In this document: piece after piece, positions 62,722-64,000 of the stretch
How the letters are laid out: the number at the start of each line of letters is the position of its first letter
Numbering within the stretch: the stretch's first letter is position 1
DNA from: Branchiostoma lanceolatum
Taxonomy: Eukaryota; Chordata; Leptocardii; Amphioxiformes; Branchiostomatidae
DNA length: 64,000 nt
Assembly: GCF_035083965.1 (NCBI RefSeq)
Contig: NC_089723.1
Location: 31,995,193 to 32,059,192, forward strand
Direction: 5' to 3'
Made by a program: the position numbers and the translations under genes
The notes under the pieces: generated by a model
What the model was told of the DNA's origin: nothing
Databases searched by the model: none
Seen by the model: only the letters and a program-made list of their open reading frames with translations

Positions 62722-63317
62722 CTCCCTTTAGGATGACAGCGTCTTCATAGCGACCCAGAAAACTCTCTCGTCTCCTCCTGACCACCATCAAATTTACAAT
62801 AAACGTCCCTTGCCCGCCGGCAACAGGTCATTTATGGGTGAATAGAACGAAATTTTCGGAATCCGATTTTTCGGAGATTTGTGGCTATCACAACATGGCC
62901 CGTGCACGCATGTCTGCAACGTGTGACGTCAGTACACAGTTTACGACCTTCCAGCAGTAGATCGATTTTGATAGTTTATAGATCATTGCTTATTTTGGAC
63001 CTGTTATTTGTGCTCATCTGAATATCACGTTCAAGCAAAAATACACAATATTTCTGTAGTGTCGTAAAGGCGTAGCGAGTCGGGGGAATTGATGTCGTAA
63101 TATCGCTGTTACCGCAAAATGTACCTGTCCGGCGCAAACTAGACATTCCAGTATCCCGGAAGTAAGGCTGTTCGATTCCAGTGGCGGGATTTACCTGGAT
63201 TTGAACGTGATCTCATCTTATCTACAGTGTAAATATGCAATACAATGGTCATCAGAGATATGTATACACTACCACGAAGGTTTTAAGCTTCAAGAGATGA
63301 ACTAGTATGTTGAGAAA
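62722..63317. promoter_or_regulatory. Divergent promoter between the CIB gene and a plus-strand gene
   Basis: Contains a full CRE palindrome TGACGTCA (62924-62931) and an ETS site CCGGAAGT (63156-63163), both usual in TATA-less bidirectional promoters. The role is inferred from position and motifs. Confidence 0.5.
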
Positions 63318-63345
63318 ATGTCGGAAGATACGGAAAAGGGCGCAG
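63318..63345 (+). CDS. Possible first coding exon of an unknown gene
   Basis: ATG in a good context (AAAATGTCG) after an in-frame TAG at 63303, reading MSEDTEKGA, followed by a strong donor GGTGAG. It sits next to ETS and CRE sites, divergent from the CIB gene. The remaining exons would lie beyond the window. The product is not recognisable from nine residues. Confidence 0.4.
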
Positions 63346-64000
63346 GTGAGTTTCCTTCTCTGTTCAGGTGTCGTTTACATGTTGCCTAACAACAAACAAA
63401 TCGTACTACCAAATTCACGCAAAGAAAGATGCCCCGAGGATTTAAGATAGATGTGTTTCTGTGCTTGAGTCTTCTTATCAGACGTTCGCCCACCGATTAA
63501 TGGAAGATTATGAGATTGTATAAAAGTATTAGTACTACTAATGAGCTACTAATAGTAGCTCATTGTTGTACGAAGCGTATGTAAACAGAAAACTGTACAG
63601 TAACTTCCAGCAATGTCAAAGAAACATTTTATTAGTAACTCTGATGATGCAAACTAGATCACAAAATTCTGTTTGAAGAATCTGGCTTCTAAGTCATGAC
63701 ATCCAAAATGTTTATTTCTTCTTATAAAAAACAATCTTATATCAATTACATTGGGAAGTGGCTATTGACATGACGATCCAGCCATCAGTTGAAAAATTAG
63801 GACGGGATCATCCTGTCACCAGTGGAAAAATCTGCACTGCTGACAGGATTATCCTGTCAGCAGTGCAATATTTTCTACTGCTGACAGGATCATCCTGTCA
63901 ATTGCCTCTGAAGGCATCACATTATGCATGGGTGCATTATGTAAAAACAATCTTGACCCAATTCTACTAGTGAGGCAAAGTGAGACTTGATAGCCATTGT
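63346..64000. other. Probable first intron of the next plus-strand gene
   Basis: No exon is recognised. It contains a cluster of TGACAGGAT/ATCCTGTCA inverted motifs at about 63795-63903. Confidence 0.4.
63834..63866. repeat. 33-bp perfect palindrome with flanking partial copies
   Basis: GCACTGCTGACAGGAT, a single T, then the exact inverse. Partial copies lie on both sides (63795-63825 and 63875-63903), and a diverged copy lies at 18804-18840 in a DIS3L intron. Confidence 0.7.

Overview
The window reads as a piece of an animal nuclear genome. Its genes are split into many short exons with GT-AG introns, and most introns hold small transposon relics. Gene content, exon structure and gene order point to an invertebrate chordate, most likely a cephalochordate (amphioxus, Branchiostoma). 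That is inference: TIPIN, DIS3L, TP53BP1 and a CIB2/3-type gene sit together here, and in human all four lie on chromosome 15, where DIS3L and TIPIN are also tail-to-tail neighbours. I rebuilt the genes by matching splice sites and checking that exon phases add up to an open frame.

Layout. (1) 101-1609, plus: 3' end of TIPIN, a replication-fork protection subunit. (2) 2664-19235, minus: complete DIS3L, a cytoplasmic exosome exonuclease, 28 coding exons and 1049 aa. (3) 20083-22349, plus: NSUN4, a mitochondrial rRNA m5C methyltransferase, 4 exons and 472 aa, head-to-head with DIS3L. (4) 23476-42015, minus: complete TP53BP1 (53BP1), 33 exons and 2437 aa. (5) 42691-45778, plus: RPS6, 6 exons and 244 aa, head-to-head with TP53BP1. 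(6) 49340-62721, minus: a CIB2/CIB3-type EF-hand protein, 7 exons and 189 aa, ending in a 22-nt exon. (7) 63318 onward, plus: possible first exon of an unknown gene, head-to-head with the CIB gene.

Repeats. Most large introns contain short TA-flanked DNA transposons. These include a near-identical pair of about 1.5 kb in two DIS3L introns, a 2.2 kb element, a 0.6 kb element and several MITE-sized foldbacks. There are also perfect 63-bp palindromes, fragments of non-LTR retrotransposons, an AAGG microsatellite and a ~234-bp tandem array.

Most interesting points. The TP53BP1 protein carries a clear CUE-type ubiquitin-binding motif block that human 53BP1 lacks. It also has a cluster of SPKK-like motifs, and two of the five methyl-lysine cage positions in its first Tudor domain are not aromatic. 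The promoter shared by TP53BP1 and RPS6 contains a perfect zero-spacer p53 response element that overlaps a perfect E2F site, plus CCAAT, ETS and TCTCGCGAGA elements. TIPIN, TP53BP1 and the E2F/p53 elements all relate to replication stress and DNA damage. DIS3L, NSUN4 and RPS6 serve RNA turnover and translation.
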